A DNA stretch of 64,000 nucleotides, from contig VUYT01000001.1 in assembly GCA_008802785.1 (NCBI GenBank), positions 1,519,608 through 1,583,607 of the forward strand, in the 5' to 3' direction. The position numbers and the translations under genes were made by a program. The notes under the pieces were generated by a model. That model had not been told where the DNA came from and ran no database searches. It saw nothing but the letters and a program-made list of their open reading frames with translations. The stretch's first letter is position 1, and every line of letters starts with the position of its first letter. This DNA is from Symmetrospora coprosmae. Its lineage: Eukaryota; Basidiomycota; Cystobasidiomycetes; Symmetrosporaceae. Of this stretch, positions 11,101 to 21,796 are shown in pieces.

Positions 11101-12082
11101 ATCGGCACGCGGTGCGATGGGACGCCCTGGTGCTTGTAGATGATGTGGTCCTCCGTGCACACGAGAACACCCGATGGTCCATCAAAGTGTTCAGAGTTGG
11201 CAGACTGTCCGCCGGGGACTGCAATCGAGGAGCAGCATATCAGCTTTAGCCCGCTATTGCTGTTTGGCTTTTATGGGGGGCCCACCTGGAATGAGCATGT
11301 TTGCCCTCGGATCTGTCGCTTCTGACCACTTCTTGACGACGTGATTCAAGCCAAGATCCAGCTCGTAGTAGCTGACAATCTTCTCGGCGTTCTCGAAAGC
11401 CTCGCCGGTCGGGTCTGCATCTGCATCAGAGTAGTCGACCTCGAGGGCAGCGAACAAGGGGTTCTCGAAGCCGACATCCACCCCGACGATTGAGTGAATG
11501 ATGGAGTGCGGCTTGTGCGCCTCGAGCGGGGACGAGATGGTGAGGTTGGCTGCGGCATCTCGGTTCAGGATGTAGACGCTGCGGCGGCGCGCACAGGGTC
11601 AGGACACCTCCCCACGGCTAAGGACACGCCCGAGCATAAAGGGCGCGCACTCACAACTTGCTCTTCTCGAGCGCTCCAATCATGACGCTTCTTCCTTTCG
11701 GGTCGACGGCGAGGTGCTGCCCGGGGATGATTCGCCTGCTCCCGGACTTGCCGTATGTCTCCTGGTGGAGCTTCTTCCACCCTGTCCCGTTGACGGCGTC
11801 ATACTCGAGGACGACAATCCTTCCAGAGTCGCTGCCGACAATGAGAAAGTCCTTTGTTCCTCCCGTGAGCCTGAAGGCTGCGATGGAGCGTATGGTCCCA
11901 AAAACTTCGGTGGCATTGAGCGAGGTGATCTTTCCCGTCTCCTTGTCGAGCTTGAGCAGCTCGAGCCTGCTGCTCCCGCGCACGACGCAGATCTCCTGCT
12001 GGCGTGTCCCAAGGAAGCTGCCCACGACGGCCTGGGTGATGCTCGACGCTGGGAGCAGCGTCAGGTTGTACAGGTGCACCAT
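8109..12082 (-). CDS. RSE1: Splicing factor 3B subunit 3 (Rse1/SF3b130)
   Basis: Six exons: 12082-11655, 11578-11286, 11218-10846, 10779-9069, 9002-8541 and 8477-8109, giving 1211 residues, the usual SF3B3 size (about 1200). The protein reads [13 protein letters not shown] at the N-terminus, then [88 protein letters not shown] and near the end [20 protein letters not shown] and [12 protein letters not shown]. These are diagnostic of SF3B3, a three-beta-propeller scaffold (MMS1-N and CPSF-A regions) in the SF3b module of U2 snRNP that helps hold the branch site. Distinction from the paralogues DDB1 and CPSF160 is clear from these motifs. It is convergent with the bZIP gene (104 bp between stops) and divergent from DOC1. 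Confidence 0.95.
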
Positions 12083-12460
12083 GGCGGCGAGTGGTGCTGG
12101 TGATGGATGGGCTTGAGCAGGGTTTCGCTATCTGCGCCGCGGCCAATGCGTTTTCCCTCTGTCCTGTCCTGTCTTGCCTGACTCTGCTCTGCCCCTGTTC
12201 CTGCTTTGCCTGTCTTCCTGTGTCTGCCCTGTCCTGCTGCTGCTCCTGCCGTCTCCGTCTTGTGCTTTTGGCGGAGGTGAAGGCGAAGGAGGCAGCGGGC
12301 AGCAGGCAGCAGGCAGCGAGAAGATGGGGTAACCAGTGCCAGCTTCCGTCTAAAGCATAACCGCAACAGCAGCAACACGGTATCGCACAGATGGGCAGCG
12401 TATCTACGTTGCGGTGACATTGTCCACATCGCCGCGGCACTGCCTGCCAGCTCAACCGCA
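12083..12460. promoter_or_regulatory. Divergent promoter, RSE1 (-) and DOC1 (+), with long CT-rich tract
   Basis: About 380 bp between the two start codons. Positions about 12150-12260 are strongly pyrimidine-rich on the plus strand, with many CCTGT and CTGCC repeats, and 12295-12325 carries short GCAGGCA repeats. CT blocks of this type occur at several other gene starts in the window. No coding signal is supported. Confidence 0.5.
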
Positions 12461-13488
12461 ATGTCCGGACTCATCCTCGCCAATTCGACCAACGCGTCCG
12501 GTGCGTGTGGCGACGTCGAGCCAGAAAGCACACACAGCGTTCGCTGCGACATATCTGACCAGACCGAAACTGACTGTACGATCCAACAGACCGCGACATC
12601 GGCCTCTTTGCGTCCTGGAGCGTCTCGTCGTCCAAGCCCGGGTTCGAGGTGACGCAGTTGACGGATCCGTCAACCTCGACCTTCTGGCAGTCAGTGCTCG
12701 CGCATCATTGCAGGAGGGAAAGTCCGCCCGCTGATCTCTTGAAGCGTGTCCAGGAGCGAGGGTCCCCAGCCGCACCACATTAACATCCAATTCCCTCGCC
12801 GGATGGCCGTGGCTGTCAGTCCCGCAGACTTGAAAGGCAGGAGGATGACTAGCTGACACTGCACGATCTGCACAGCAAGTTTCCTTCTTTGTCGACATCG
12901 GCCTGGATGACTCCTACACACCTCAGAAGATCTCGATCCGGGCGGGAACCTTCTACGGCGATCTGCAGGAGGTGCGGGGTGCTTGGAGACCGCCTGACTT
13001 TACTACTTGCTGCGCTGACCACTAGATCTGTCTTCACGTACCCTCCAGGTCAAGCTGGTCGAACTGGATCAGCCGCGAGGATGGGTGCACTTCCCGCTAG
13101 GCAGTGCGGCGGATGCCCCTGACCCAGCGGAAGGCGAGCCAGACGAGCAGGACTGGAGCGATCCGGAGGCGTGAGCTTGCGAATCTTTCGTATGCGGGGC
13201 ATTCATGTCTGGTCACTCATCGCTACGCGCTTCTTCAGCCTTGCCATCAAAGCCAACATCGTTCAGCTGGCCATCCTCGGCAATCATCTCAACGGCAAGG
13301 ACACGCACGTCAGGCACGTTCGCATCTTTGGCCCAAAGAGGTCAGTATGTCTGCGGTCCTATCTATCGTGATCATGACTGACCGCAGACTGGCACAGATC
13401 AACAGCCATTCCCATCGACGAGGATTTGGGCGCGGGCTTGGGAGCGTGGTCGACGGAGATCATGCAATGCCACCAGACAATACGTTGA
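12461..13488 (+). CDS. DOC1: Anaphase-promoting complex subunit 10 (Doc1/Apc10)
   Basis: Seven exons: 12461-12500, 12590-12689, 12754-12814, 12876-12971, 13049-13170, 13239-13340 and 13398-13488 (203 residues). The DOC/APC10 beta-jellyroll is clear: DRDIGLFASWSVSSSKPGFE, FWQSEGPQPHHINIQFPRR, DDSYTPQKISIRAGTFYGD, LDQPRGWVHFPL, and IVQLAILGNHLNGKDTHVR followed by RIFGP. This subunit contributes to the degron (D-box) co-receptor with Cdc20/Cdh1. The last exon ends with Ile-Arg immediately before the stop; the IR tail is the family's docking signal for the APC3/Cdc27 TPR subunit. That tail decides the acceptor at 13397 over the nearer one at 13388, which gives an unrelated longer tail. Between the GWVHFPL and IVQL strands is an acidic insert (DAPDPAEGEPDEQDWSDPEA). 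Confidence 0.9.
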
Positions 13489-13616
13489 TTCCGTTACGCA
13501 GTGATGCCCTCTGTATCTACCAACAACCCCAGTCTAATCGCGACATTATGCAGATAGTTTCGGTACACGTATCAGTCAGTAAACCAGATCTATATCGATG
13601 ACCGTCTAAGCACCCC

Positions 13617-16476
13617 TCATGCACCCTTGCCATCCTCGCTGTCACCGGAGCTCTTGCCAAGCGGCTCAGAGTAGATGACTGTAGGCGAGTCCTCCATAAC
13701 GTCGTCCTCGGGCTCGTAGTGCTTGGCCTCTTTCCAGCCCGATGTCTCGAGGCCGGGGATTGGCTTGACGTAGCGCGCGAGCACGTAGTATACGAGAACG
13801 GAGGTCCCAAAGCCCTGTGAACGAGGCGACAATGGATGAGATGGCAGCTGTGCATGGTCACGCGCAGAGATATTCACGCACCACGAAGAAGTTGAGCTGG
13901 TAGATGCGGGTAGCCGCGAGAGGAACCTCCGCTGCTCCAACTGCTCCACCAAATCCTACGGCGTTAGGTGCGATTCCAGCGATGTATGCCACGTAAGCTA
14001 TCATATTTGAAATGATGTTCACAGGGAGGAATGCGATGAAGAGAATGACCTGATCAGTCAATGCGGCTAGCCTTGTTGGACACTCTTCGCGGCTTCTCAC
14101 CTCGCCAATGAATGCCGGCATTGTACCAGTAAGTGCCCCGCTTCGAGAATGAGTACAAGTCCGGAACATGGAGGCTGCCCCGGCGGACGATGTAGTAGTC
14201 GCAGAATTGGACCTGAAAGATACACGATCGATTAGCTCCCGAGTCCCCATTAGGAAAAAGGATCAGATGCGTGCTATTGACTCACGCCAATGATGGCCGA
14301 GAGGAAGACGCTGTACGCGCTCAAATAAAGCGTGAACTGCGAGCTCGATGACAGCAATCGCCAGGGCTGCATCCTGGGTGATCGGAAGACGTGGTCAGCG
14401 GATATGCATGTGCGCGACGCTACGATTGCAACTAACACCAGCGCCACGATGACGGCAATATAACCGCCTCTCCTGATGTTGAAGAACCTAGGTAGCAGTG
14501 CGGTGAGATCGCTACCAGCGGAGACGGTGCTAAAGGGATGTGAAGCATTCAGCGCGCGAGCACTACGCGGCCCGATGGCGGCTCGCGACTTACTTCGCAC
14601 TGAGATCGGCGACCACAGTCAGGAGAATGCGACGATGTTATGTGCTAACGGGTCAGCGAGATCTCCTGCATGAACGCTCAGAGCACGGAGGACCCACGCT
14701 AGGTTTGTGCCAAGCTGACAGATGATGAAGCAGAAACTGATGAAGAAGATCCCGGCGCGGAACTTGGCATTGTAGGGCTCATCATCCAGCATGCGGCCCA
14801 TGAGAGCCTGCATGGTCGTCTGCTTAGCGCCAAAAATCTCCGGACAGAGTCGAAAAGAGCACGACCTACAAGAGGGTCCCAGATTGGCTCTCCGTAAATG
14901 GTCGCGGATGCTGAGGCGACGAAGATGCCCAAGAGGCTGGTGATTGCGAAAGTGAACGGGATCCCGATGATCTGCGGCAGGATGGCATCGGACGGCTTGG
15001 AGGCGAACCGGCTGAAATCTGTTTCATGAGACGACAATCAGCAGGGTAGTCTCGCAAAGCAGTAGATAAAGGTGCGTCCCGCCAGCATTGCAGATCAAAG
15101 TTGAGAACTGTAGGGAGCGGGGTCAATGGGTTAGCCTTTTGTACCCCATAAAAACGAGAGAGGCTACCGGGAAGAGCTGGGGACGCCGGGAAGAGCTGGG
15201 GCGCACATTAGCGATGCTACTCATCATTCCGTCGATCCACGCCCATGAGAAATTGGATCCAGAGCTTTGGGCGGGTTCGGAGAGCATAGAACCGAGTCCG
15301 CCCGCCCGCGAGCATGCCCAGGCGCAGTAGGCGATCCCGGCGATTGGCGCGATCACTGCCTTGAGCATGAAGAAGTGACGTAGAGACTGTACTGGTATCC
15401 AGACCAGAGGGAGGTGTAGCACGATGAAAATGAAGAACCCGATAAAATCGCGACTGTTGGTTCCCGATGACGCGGGCAGCCCGTTGCTGAGGTTCCCGTA
15501 GCCAGGCGCCAGCGTGCGAAGGAGCAGGACAACACATTGGCCTCCAATCCAAGACTGAACTCCTGTCCACCTGTGTTGTCTGCGCGTCAGCTAGATCCTT
15601 TTTTTTTTTTTCACCCCCGTCGGCGCGTTTTGGTTTGTTTTGGAGCGACTGCTCGATACCTCGGCTGACTCACACGCATGCCATGACGGCACGGTTAAAC
15701 ACAGGCCTGTGAAGATGAGGATCAGCCTGAGCGTGAGTCAATTGGCAGTTTAGTCTTGAACGAACCAGAGGGAGCCCCAGATGCCGAAAGACGCTCGGGT
15801 TGCCACCGGAAATCCAACTGTCAAGGAAAGCTCTGAGCCGGAGAGCTGCGCAGCAGTCAAATTGATTCACCTACCGTGATATACAGCACCAGCTCTTGCG
15901 CCGAAGGCGACCATGAAGCCGGTCACTGGGGAGCGTTTTGGGAATTTTAGAATCTCCGTCGTGAGCCCAGGGTAACGACGCGAAGGAAGACCAGACTACT
16001 CACCAGTGTATCCTACCCAGACGCAGAGCCATGCCTGCCACCAGTTGAGAGCGGGGAGCATCGCGGAGGCGATGTACCAGGCTGTCGGGGTGGAAAAATC
16101 GCCACAAGTCAGCCAAAACGTTCCAGGGACGCCTAGGACGCCTAGAATAAGCTCGCTATTGAGGTTGAAGCCGTCGCTTATCCAAAAGACTGCGAAAGAC
16201 TTGATATATGAGGCGTTCCAGGCGTCCGGGAGGTTTTCGGGAGGGTCCCAGTCGATTTCGGGTCGGAGGGGTGGCGGAGCGCCAAAGGTCAAGGACCGCA
16301 GGCTCAGACACGCTCTAGGGCTGCTGGTGAGTCTCATAGCTAACCTTGCCCGTCCATAGGCGTCTCTGACGTTCGACAGGCTTTAGGTCTTCATTCTCGA
16401 GGAGCAGCTGCTTGCAGCTCAAACCGCGCGGGTTTGGCGTTTCGAGGAAGCTGATCACGCGCTTTGCAGTGACCAT
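13617..16476 (-). CDS. NCS1 family nucleobase/allantoin-type permease (Fur/Dal branch), 16 exons
   Basis: Exons: 16476-16345, 16199-16157, 16081-16004, 15925-15875, 15817-15766, 15706-15674, 15570-15207, 15107-15083, 15018-14870, 14819-14698, 14599-14594, 14529-14437, 14373-14286, 14212-14101, 13997-13882, 13814-13617. All phases close, giving 553 residues. Family signatures: [152 protein letters not shown]1 proteins are 12-helix cation symporters of the plasma membrane for uracil, allantoin, uridine, thiamine or related compounds; the substrate cannot be set here. Odd points: a 6-nt microexon, two apparent GC-AG introns (16082-16156 and 15019-15082) and a 25-nt exon. The acidic C-terminal tail with a Lys may be an endocytosis signal. 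Confidence 0.88.
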
Positions 16477-16922
16477 GATGAAGTCCAAGCGTTGATAGCA
16501 GTCTTCAGAGGTTTGTATTGGCTGTCGAGGAAGGAAGAAAGAAGCGTCCGACGCCTCTCGCAGCACCCTCAACGGCCTGGAAGCCAGCTGTCGCTCCAGA
16601 GAGATGATCCTCAAGCCCCGCAGTCCATGATAGACCAACGATAAGCCTCTGATTAGCTCATTTCGCGGGGCCAAGCGGAGAGTGAGAGCTAGCAAGAGGC
16701 CTGTGGGGAAAGAAGGGCAAGGCTTATCTCGACGGGCCAAGGGCGGACGACCCGGTCTCGGGACATCCCGAGATGATCGGATGACCTAAGCGTGCGCTCC
16801 GAGACCACGTGAGCCTGCAGAGACAGGGGGAAGCGACAAGAGCGCTCAACGAGCCAGCAGCACACAACGACAAATTCGAAACGAGGAGTCGCTAGCCTAC
16901 AGGCTACGCACACCCTTCGGAG
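16477..16922. other. Intergenic region between permease and FAR1-like gene
   Basis: About 445 bp between two tandem minus-strand genes; it must include the permease promoter and the terminator of the upstream gene. A 141-codon open frame runs through the permease first exon into this region without a better start, and is treated as 5' leader. Nothing else is seen. Confidence 0.45.
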
Positions 16923-18157
16923 CTACAGTAATCTCAAGTAGAAGCTGAGCTTCCGCTTCTTTCCGCCTTCCACCACGTTTTCTTCATTCTCGGAGGAGTC
17001 GGCTGCGTCGGATCCGTCGAAGGCAGACATCTTCCTCTTGCGCTGAGAGGCTGAACCTGATGTTGCTGCGACCTCTGCTAGTGTCCTTCTCCGGCACTCG
17101 GGAAGGTGATATGGATGGGACTGCAGGCATTGCATCGCCTCAGTCGCAAGCTCTCAGATGGCGCACAGAACCCACCCACCTTGGTGACCTTGTAGGTTTC
17201 TCCGCCAGGTTGCTTCTTTGCGCTAAAGCCGTACTTGCAACCGAGTGAGGGGGTCACAGAAGCATGAGGCGAATTCATGTGTCGGCAGTAGGCCTCCGGC
17301 CTGATCTGCTTGCGGGCCCGGAAGTAGAGACTGTACTCTGGATGCTCAGCCTTGCCGAAGGCTAAAACAGCAGCATAGTAGGCTTCGAAGCTCGGATAGA
17401 TCTGGTCCATCTCCGGAGGCTGCGCGGTAAAGGACGTCCCGGTCTCGATGGACGACGAATCCTGCGGTGCCGGCCCTACGATCTTGAGGGACGGACGGCT
17501 GAGCGAGGCCTTCTTGAGTGATTTGGCTGTCAAAGGCGGGAATCGGGCAGACAGAGGCTCGGAGCTGCTTGAGGGCGATGTAGGTGGCGAGATCTCCATG
17601 TCGGATTGCGATGTCCCCGAGGCCGGTGACTGACGTACCACAAGCGACGCCTCCGGCTGGTCAGCCAGGTCGAGGAACTTTTCCGACACAGCTTGCGCGC
17701 GATCGTCATCGCGAGACGAAGGCTGGCAACGTCCGCAATGGCGCAACTCCATCGCTCTCAGGACCCTGCAACGGCCGAGCCAGCATTAGGCCAACTGAGC
17801 AGTGAAGACGGTCTCGAAGACCACGCACCACGTATCCTTCCCTGGCCTCGTCTGCTCGGCCGCAACTCCAGCTGGACACCTGAGCAGCTTCCAGTGGCGG
17901 CAGACTAGGGACTGAAAGGCCTGGTGTGGGAAAGCGATGTACTCCGCCGGGCCGGTATGATGTCGAGCGAGCAATGCCCTTGCATGATGCTGGAAGTCGG
18001 GCTTTTCAATAAGTCAGCCCGAAGCTCCAGCTTCTTGCCCTGATGCCAGCCTCACCAGACTGTCAAAGATCTGTCCGATACTCTCGTCTTCTTGGCCTAG
18101 CTTGTCTTCTGCGAGTGCCGGTGGTGACGGGCCGTGCTGGGACGCGTCGTGGAGCAT
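16923..18157 (-). CDS. Putative DNA-binding protein with FAR1/WRKY-GCM1-like zinc domain
   Basis: Four exons: 18157-18056, 17989-17829, 17765-17180 and 17120-16923 (348 residues; phases close). I do not recognise an orthologue. The N-terminal part (LHDASQHGPSPPALAED, then HHARALLARHHTGPAEYIAF) is novel to me. Residues about 195-292 resemble FAR1-type WRKY-GCM1 domains: a start like YPSFEAYYAAVLAFGKAEHP, Cys248, then LGCKYGFSAKK with Cys264, a basic strand GGETYKVTK, and SHPYHLPEC with His285 and His288 after the last splice. The C..C..H..H order and spacing fit a zinc fold, although the His pair is H-x2-H instead of the usual H-x-H. The tail has basic clusters (SQRKRK, GGKKRK) that look like nuclear signals, with an acidic stretch between them. 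FAR1 domains derive from MULE-type transposases, so this could be a domesticated DNA-binding protein. Function inferred only. Confidence 0.6.
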
Positions 18158-18989
18158 GGTCGCGGTCAGTCGGAGCGGCCTTCGACTGTTGGGAGCTGAT
18201 CAGAATTTGCGTATCGGCTGTGTGCTGTCCAAAGCGGTCGGTGCGTTGGAGGCTAGGCCACCGAGCAGACCGCGTCAGATGGCGGCCACGCGCCAGCAAG
18301 CGAGGGGCTCTCGCGGCCATTCAGTGCGGGCTCCTGAAGGGGTCAAGTCAGAGAGCAGATGCCCGCCGGAACCGCATAGCGGAGGTCCAGCGGAGGCAAG
18401 TGCTGATGAAAGGGAAATCCGGGTGACCTCCGCTGTTCAGAACGACTGACGTGCTGCGAGCACTCTGGGAGCTGCACATGGAGAGTTGCAGTATATGGCT
18501 CTGTATGGCTGGCACGCGCGCTCCTCAAGCTGCTCACGCTGCTGCGGCCTGGCTAGGAACACCGGAGCTGCCATCATCGGTCGGTCTGAGAGTCCGCCGA
18601 GGGCTGTGCGTTTTGGTGCTTCAGGCGATCGTGATAGTGACCGCGAATGATCATCATGATTCCGAGACCGAGCTGATTATGCATCTCATCGCGGCTCGCA
18701 TCGGCTTTTGCAGGTGGTGTGTACGGGTGCTGTGTGCGAGACTGGCCCGTTTCAATTTCACTGCCGTCACTCTCCCTTTCTCCACATTGACTCCGAGGAG
18801 CAACTGCAGCACCATCGCACAACGCAGTGGCCTTCTTGCTCGGGTGCAAGGTCGCGCTTCACGACAAAGCGATTCATTGCGTCCAGTCGGTGCAGTCGGT
18901 GCAGAGCGACGTCGAGCGAGCCCGTCTGCCCGGAGCACGCGTGACACAGCAGCAGCGCGTTCAGAGGGACCAGCGGTGTTCGCAGGACG
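18158..18989. promoter_or_regulatory. Divergent region, FAR1-like gene (-) and PTM1-like gene (+)
   Basis: About 830 bp between outward-facing starts. Reading frames in it are short, overlapping on both strands, and carry no recognisable domain. A short GCAGTCGGT duplication lies near 18890-18902. I see no additional gene that can be supported. Confidence 0.4.
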
Positions 18990-21387
18990 ATGATGGCCTC
19001 AACACCATGGCTGCGACGCTGGTGCACGAGCGTCACTCTGCTCATCCCTCTACTGCTCAGCACAGCCAGCGCCTACCAGATCTTGATGTGGGCTCTTCGT
19101 CACGCATCCGCAGCAGCAGCCGTGACAACCTCGAGCTGATGCTGTCAACCCGTCCCGCTCAACGCGCAAACAGATCCGACACTGATGCAGCCAGGCAGGT
19201 CTGTAGCGGCATGTGGGGTCCTGGAGGTGGCAGCAGGGATCCATGGATAGAGGGTCAGCCGCGCCTGTGGTCCATCGCGCCCCTGCCCGGCAGTCCGACC
19301 TGACTGATCCTTTGTGTCCCCTCGCGCAGTCATCTTTGCGCCCAACTCGCGCGGGCAACTGGCGCTCATCATCTACGAGTGGGCAGATGCGCGATACATT
19401 GGCGTAGATGCTGACGGCAGCGGCAGCGGGCAGAATACCTGGGAGGAGGAGGTGAGCTGTGGCCTCAGTGCTGCGGGACGCATTGCCACATCACGGCTGA
19501 AGTCACCCTCGCCTGCAGCGCGTCTACGTCTGCACTGCAGACGCCTATCGCGCGAAGCTCTGCAATGTCGAACAGATTGGCGAATTCATCATTGCAGCAG
19601 ACGCCAGCAAGTCGTCAGACAGCACTTCAATCTTTACGACAGCCGTTCGCTTCGACTCGCGCGCACTGGCACCAGGCGATGACGCGAGCAGCTCCAACGC
19701 TACAACGCCCCTGCCAATCAATAATGGGCCATTCAGGTACGAGGTCAAGAAGACCGGGTATTACTGCGTCGGTGCCATCCCAGTCAGCATCTCTACCGGC
19801 TCGAGCGGGCCCGACAGCACGACCGCAGCAGACAGCACACCATCCACCTCGTACAGCAGCTACACGGGAGTCGTCGACTTTGAGAACATCCACGAAGGTC
19901 ACTTGGCAGCTGCAGAGTATCCCAAGATCTGGTTCTACACCGGCCTGGCGGTCGTGTACGCGCTCATGGGAGTGGCCTGGGCCGCGCTCTGCTTCAAGCA
20001 CAGGAGGGAGATTCTGCCCATCCAGCACTACGTGTCTGCTACAATCGTATTCATCGTCGTGAGTCCTATACATGGGACCGTCTTGCGCATGGACCCAGAC
20101 TGATCTATTGCCTGCACCCTTACCAGATCGAGATGATCGCGCTCAGCGGTTACTACCGGTATCTCAACAGCAGCGGATCGGCTACCCTGGACCGGGTGTA
20201 TCTTACGCTTGGTGAGTCTGCTTGTAGCCTGTCGTTGCACGCGTAGCTAACGTCCCACCCCGCTCGTACGTGCAGTCGCCCTGCTGAACGCCGCACGAAA
20301 CAGCATCAGCTTCTTCATGCTGCTCATCGTCTGCATGGGATACGGTGTCGTTCGTCCGAGCCTTGGCTCAGTCATGATCCGGGTCCGCATCCTTGCGGTC
20401 GTGCATTTCATCTTCGGAGTGATGTGAATGCACCCTAGAGGCACTCGCTTGGCAGAAGCAACACTGACTTTGTTCTTCAACCTATCAGGTACTCCATCGG
20501 CATTGTGACAATACCAATCGAGAGTGCTGGGATCTTCATCTTCTTCTTCGTCTTTCCGCTGGCTTTCTCCCTGACAGCCTTCATGAGTGAGTGCAGTTTC
20601 CATTGAAGGAGTGTCAGTCCCCGCTCACCCGCTGCATGCACCCTCAGTGTGGATCATGTTCTCGCTCAATGCGACCATCCTCGATCTCGAGACGCGCAAG
20701 CAGAGCTCCAAGAAGCAGCTCTTCACCCGGCTCTATCGTATCCTGGTCGGCGCCCTAATCGTCATTGCTGCCTTCTTCGTCATTACGAGCATGTCCTTCA
20801 GCAACCGGCTCGATGAGGACTATGTCCCAGATACGTGGCAGAACCGCTGGTGGATGCTCGATGGCTGGCTTGGCATGCTCTATCTAATTTGGTGAGTGTG
20901 GTGACCGATACCCGCAAGCGCACGAGCTGATCATGACACCGTTTTCAGCTTCGCTGCTATCGCCTGGTTGTGGAGGCCCAACGACAACAACCGACGTCTA
21001 GCAATGTCGGACGAGCTTGCTACTGATGAGGCAGATGCCGACGAGTTCGAAGTCGACACCCTCCGGGACGACCGCTTGGAGGCTGAAGAAGGGGCCTACG
21101 GTAAGGGCGGCCCGCCATCCGGCTATGGAGGCGTCGGCCGTGACGAGGTCGTCTTTGACATTGGAGACGAGAATGACTCGGACGAAGAAGGAGACGTGGG
21201 ACGGCAAGCCGAAAGCAGCAGCAAAGCCAAAAGCAAGGACAGGGCGAGCGACGACGACCTTGAGCAAGGCCGGGACAGCCAGGAAGGTCAGCGTCTGACA
21301 GGGCGAGGCAGCCGCAGCGGGAGAAGACGCTCAAACAGCAGCGATCGCGCAGATACAAAGAGCTTGCCGCCGGCTTATGACAATTAG
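18990..21387 (+). CDS. PTM1/GOST-family seven-transmembrane protein (GPR107/TMEM87-like)
   Basis: Nine exons: 18990-19087, 19174-19253, 19330-19451, 19519-20058, 20127-20211, 20276-20423, 20489-20586, 20648-20891 and 20949-21387 (617 residues). A signal peptide (two Arg, then VTLLIPLLLSTASA) is followed by a luminal domain with QVCSGMWGPGGG, VIFAPNSRGQLALIIYEW and several Cys (VYVCTADAYRAKLC, GYYCVGAIP). Seven helices follow from IWFYTGLAVVYALMGVAW through IEMIALSGYYRY, LLNAARNSISFFMLL, IESAGIFIFFFVFPLAFSLT, ILVGALIVIAAFFVI and WLGMLYLIWCFAAIAWLW. This order is that of the Lung-7-TM/GOST fold (yeast Ptm1), Golgi or endosomal proteins thought to act in membrane trafficking. The cytosolic tail is long, highly acidic and then Arg/Ser-rich, ending SLPPAYDN; PPAY is a PPxY motif that could recruit a Nedd4/Rsp5 ligase. 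Start choice rests on the signal peptide. Confidence 0.85.
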
Positions 21388-21796
21388 ACGTACCGAGCAT
21401 GAATGGCAATGCGCAGTCGACCCTACCCTTCCTCCCTTTGCCCAGCTTTTCCGATGCACCAATCCACGCGCATTGCGCACATCGGGATCAGCTTGATCCA
21501 GTGTGTCTGGTACTGAGAAAGTGCCGGCGATTGACTGTGGTACATCTGGTCTCGCTCGCTACCTTTGACATTGTGTGGCTTTGGTGCACAGCCCTCCCGC
21601 CACCCGACTGACTGCGGCGCGTGGCTCGCGAGGTGGCTCCTCCTCCCTTGTCGACGAGCCAACCTCCATTACAGACCGCGTAGAGTGGATAGCGAAAGCA
21701 GGCGCAGCAGAGAGAGCGGAAGACAGTCAAATCGCTGGCGGAAGGAAGCAGTACGGCGCCCTTCAACGCGGCAGCCCGCGTCCCCTTTCTGCGGCC
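21388..21796. other. Intergenic region, PTM1-like to palI
   Basis: About 410 bp between tandem plus-strand genes. It should contain the terminator of the first and promoter of the second. No coding signal or repeat is seen. Confidence 0.4.

Noticed and set aside
14067-14100. A 34-nt intron in the permease gene, acceptor GGCTAG
   Set aside because: It keeps the frame but is too short, and the product inserts about 22 residues not found in NCS1 proteins. The acceptor at 13998 (103-nt intron) gives the family sequence [15 protein letters not shown].
18451-18993. 180-codon plus-strand frame between the FAR1-like and PTM1-like genes
   Set aside because: No recognisable domain, overlapping frames on both strands, and it runs over the signal-peptide start of the PTM1-like gene in another frame.
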